Notes under the pieces: generated by a model | What the model was told of the DNA's origin: nothing | The model's input: the letters and a program-made list of their open reading frames with translations, nothing else | Database searches by the model: none | Shown here: positions 5,240 through 6,724 of the stretch, in pieces | How the letters are laid out: every line of letters begins with the position of its first letter | Numbering within the stretch: position 1 is the stretch's first letter | Made by a program: the position numbers and the translations under genes | Assembly (NCBI GenBank): GCA_002482405.1 | Contig: DLFX01000323.1 | Coordinates: 5,921-12,644 of the forward strand | Origin: Firmicutes bacterium UBA7709 | GTDB lineage: Bacteria; Bacillota_A; Clostridia; Peptostreptococcales; Anaerovoracaceae | Length of the DNA stretch: 6,724 nucleotides | Direction: 5' to 3'

Positions 5240-5295
5240 GCACTGATCGTCTCTGCGGATCAAGCAGACCAATAGAAAATTGAAGAGGGAAAAAA

Positions 5296-6459
5296 ATGAA
5301 AGACATTATTATGAAAGAAATATCGGACAGGATGGAAGAGCTGTCCGGGATCAGCAGGTACCTCTATGAGAACCCGGAGCTGGGAGATCATGAATTTAAA
5401 GCGGTGGAGCTGCTGACGGATTACTTTTCGAAAAACGGGTTTGCCGTCGAGAAGGGGATCTATGGGTTGGATACGACCTTTAAAGCCGTCTATGACAGCC
5501 ATAAGGAAGGCGCTCATATTGCGCTTTTCTGCGAATATGACGCGCTGCCCCAAATCGGCCACGGCTGCGGGCACAATTTGATTTCCTCCATGTCGGCGGG
5601 CGCGGCAATGGGCCTCGCTGCCGTTCTGAATGAAACAGGAGGCAAGATATCGGTATTTGGCACCCAGGCGGAAGAGACCAGCGGTGTCAAGGGCGTTCTT
5701 GCGGAAAAGGGGGCCTATGACGGCGTCACCGCCGCCATGATGGCGCATCCCAACGCGGTTTCGGAAGAAAGCGGCTCCACCCTGGCTCTCAATGCCGTCA
5801 AGTTCGAGTACTTTGGAAAAGCGGCCCACGCGGCGGCGGTTCCGGAAAAAGGGATCAACGCGCTGGACGGGGTCATCCTGCTATACAACGGGCTCAACGC
5901 CCTGCGTCAGCATCTCAAAAGCGACGTGCGGATCCACGGAATCATATCCAATGGGGGAGCCGCGCCGAATGTCGTTCCCGATTATGCGGAAGCAAAATTT
6001 TATTTCCGCGCAAAGGAGAAGGAATACCTTGAAACCGTAGTCGCCAAGGCGAAGGAATGCGCCGAGGGCGCGGCGAAGATGACCGGCGCAACGGTAAAGA
6101 TCACATATTTTGAGCTTTCATACGACAACATGAAAACGAACAGAGCCCTTTCCGATCTTTTTTCCGCGAACCTGCGTGAGCTCGGTGAAACGGAGATCAA
6201 TCCGCCCAGCGATGGGGTCGGCTCTATCGATCTGGGAAACGTAAGCCAGGTGGTGCCGGCGATCCATCCGTGGATCGGGGTCGGAGATCCTTCCCTGGTC
6301 ATCCACTCAAAGGAATTTGCGGAACATACCATGACTGAGGCGGGAAGGGCCACTCTTTACAGGGGAGCCTGCGCTCTGGCGCTGACCGCTTTTGATGTGA
6401 TCACGTCCAGGGAAGCTCAGGAAAAAATCAAGGGAGAATTTGCGGCTGCTTCCCGATAG
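5296..6459 (+). CDS. M20D-family amidohydrolase, AbgB/PM20D2-like
   Basis: This 387-residue cytosolic metallo-hydrolase would cleave an amide or dipeptide bond using a two-metal site. It has the normal full length for subfamily M20D. The metal-binding layout is visible: GHGCGHN (88-94; Cys91 and His93), AEET (125-128; Glu126 catalytic base, Glu127 ligand), AHP (150-152; His151) and VIHSKE (335-340; His337). The CEYDALPQIGHGCGHN block (79-94) is characteristic of the group containing E. coli AbgB (aminobenzoyl-glutamate hydrolase) and animal PM20D2 (dipeptidase). The small dimerisation domain spans roughly 165-275, including GKAAHAA with His178. There is no signal peptide. GAAGAGGGA (5282-5290) precedes the ATG. 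It follows the carrier by 113 nt and precedes a second M20 gene by 23 nt, so it probably acts on the imported substrate. Substrate candidates are aminobenzoyl-glutamate, beta-alanyl or N-acyl amino acids and small dipeptides; the sequence does not choose among them. Confidence 0.92.
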   Translation: MKDIIMKEISDRMEELSGISRYLYENPELGDHEFKAVELLTDYFSKNGFAVEKGIYGLDTTFKAVYDSHKEGAHIALFCEYDALPQIGHGCGHNLISSMSAGAAMGLAAVLNETGGKISVFGTQAEETSGVKGVLAEKGAYDGVTAAMMAHPNAVSEESGSTLALNAVKFEYFGKAAHAAAVPEKGINALDGVILLYNGLNALRQHLKSDVRIHGIISNGGAAPNVVPDYAEAKFYFRAKEKEYLETVVAKAKECAEGAAKMTGATVKITYFELSYDNMKTNRALSDLFSANLRELGETEINPPSDGVGSIDLGNVSQVVPAIHPWIGVGDPSLVIHSKEFAEHTMTEAGRATLYRGACALALTAFDVITSREAQEKIKGEFAAASR

Positions 6460-6482
6460 AAATTTTGTGTCCGGAGGTTTAT

Positions 6483-6724
6483 ATGAAAGACGAGGTAAGC
6501 AAAAGGGTTTCAACCTATTTTACGGAACAGGAAACGGTCGGGCTTCTGGCTGAGCTGGTCAGCTTTCCCAGCCATGAAGGCGTCGAAAACCAGGAAACAG
6601 AGACGGCCGGATATATCCATGATTTCTTCCTCGGAGAAGGAATCGAAGCGGAGCTGATCCCCGTCCAGGACGGCAGATGCAACGTCGTCGCGAAATTAAA
6701 GGGAACCGGAGGGGGAAAGTCGCT
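6483..6724 (+). CDS. M20 peptidase, ArgE/DapE/CPG2-like, N-terminal part (3' end outside window)
   Basis: The first 80 residues are present and the frame is open to the right edge. LLAELVSFPSHEG (21-33), NQETETAGYIHDFF (36-49) and CNVVAKLKGTGGGKS (66-80) match the start of the ArgE/DapE/acetylornithine deacetylase branch of M20 peptidases. In that branch the next element would be the NGHxDTVP metal motif, which lies beyond the window. This branch differs from the M20D gene upstream, so the pair is not a simple tandem duplication. GGAGG (6473-6477) stands 5 nt before the ATG at 6483, and only 23 nt separate it from the preceding stop, so the two are surely co-transcribed. The metal ligands and the true substrate cannot be judged from this fragment. 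Confidence 0.85.
   Translation, partial: MKDEVSKRVSTYFTEQETVGLLAELVSFPSHEGVENQETETAGYIHDFFLGEGIEAELIPVQDGRCNVVAKLKGTGGGKS

Noticed and set aside
5086..5283. A small + strand frame spanning the yfcC end and the following gap
   Set aside because: It overlaps the conserved last helix of the carrier in another frame, lacks a ribosome site and resembles no protein I know.
5260..6513. - strand frames opposite the M20D gene (5260-5829, 6000-6353, 6307-6513)
   Set aside because: All are antisense to a complete M20 hydrolase with its metal ligands intact.

Overview
The window looks like chromosomal DNA from an anaerobic Firmicute of class Clostridia. The signs are strong AGGAGG-type ribosome binding sites, AT-rich intergenic regions with sigma-A style TATAAT boxes beside moderately GC-rich genes, a YesN-type AraC regulator next to a XylF-like lipoprotein, a ComFB-domain protein and a YfcC-type carrier. 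I cannot place it below class. No rRNA, tRNA, CRISPR array, insertion sequence or phage gene was seen.

Left part (1-1551, + strand): the C-terminal DNA-binding domain of an AraC/YesN-type regulator is cut by the left edge. It is followed 37 nt later by a complete D-xylose-binding-like lipoprotein (XylF family) that ends in a strong hairpin terminator. No sugar ABC ATPase or permease follows, so the binding protein may serve sensing as well as, or instead of, uptake, as in the XylFII-LytS-YesN three-component systems known from clostridia.

Middle part (1550-3468): a low-specificity L-threonine aldolase on the - strand converges on xylF and shares its terminator region. Divergent from it is a small ComFB-family protein (+). 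Their predicted promoters overlap face to face, and the aldolase leader carries a GC-rich hairpin that pairs better in the aldolase transcript than in the opposite strand. The ComFB gene converges, with only 3 nt between stop codons, on a GNAT acetyltransferase (-) that resembles short N-acetylglutamate synthases.

Right part (3469-6724): a 301-nt AT-rich regulatory region separates the acetyltransferase from a + strand operon. It holds a promoter for each direction, an operator-like palindrome and two Shine-Dalgarno sequences in tandem. The operon encodes a YfcC/DcuC-family carrier, an M20D amidohydrolase (AbgB/PM20D2-like) and the start of a second M20 peptidase (ArgE/DapE-like) that runs off the right edge. 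The likely logic is uptake of an N-acylated amino acid, small peptide or similar amide followed by intracellular hydrolysis. The layout parallels the E. coli abgA-abgB-abgT set (two M20 proteins plus a carrier) but with an unrelated carrier family.

Most of the window is conventional metabolism. The points most worth checking are the orphan XylF next to YesN, the ltaA/comFB divergent control region, the possible c-di-GMP link of the ComFB protein, and the substrate of the YfcC-M20-M20 operon.
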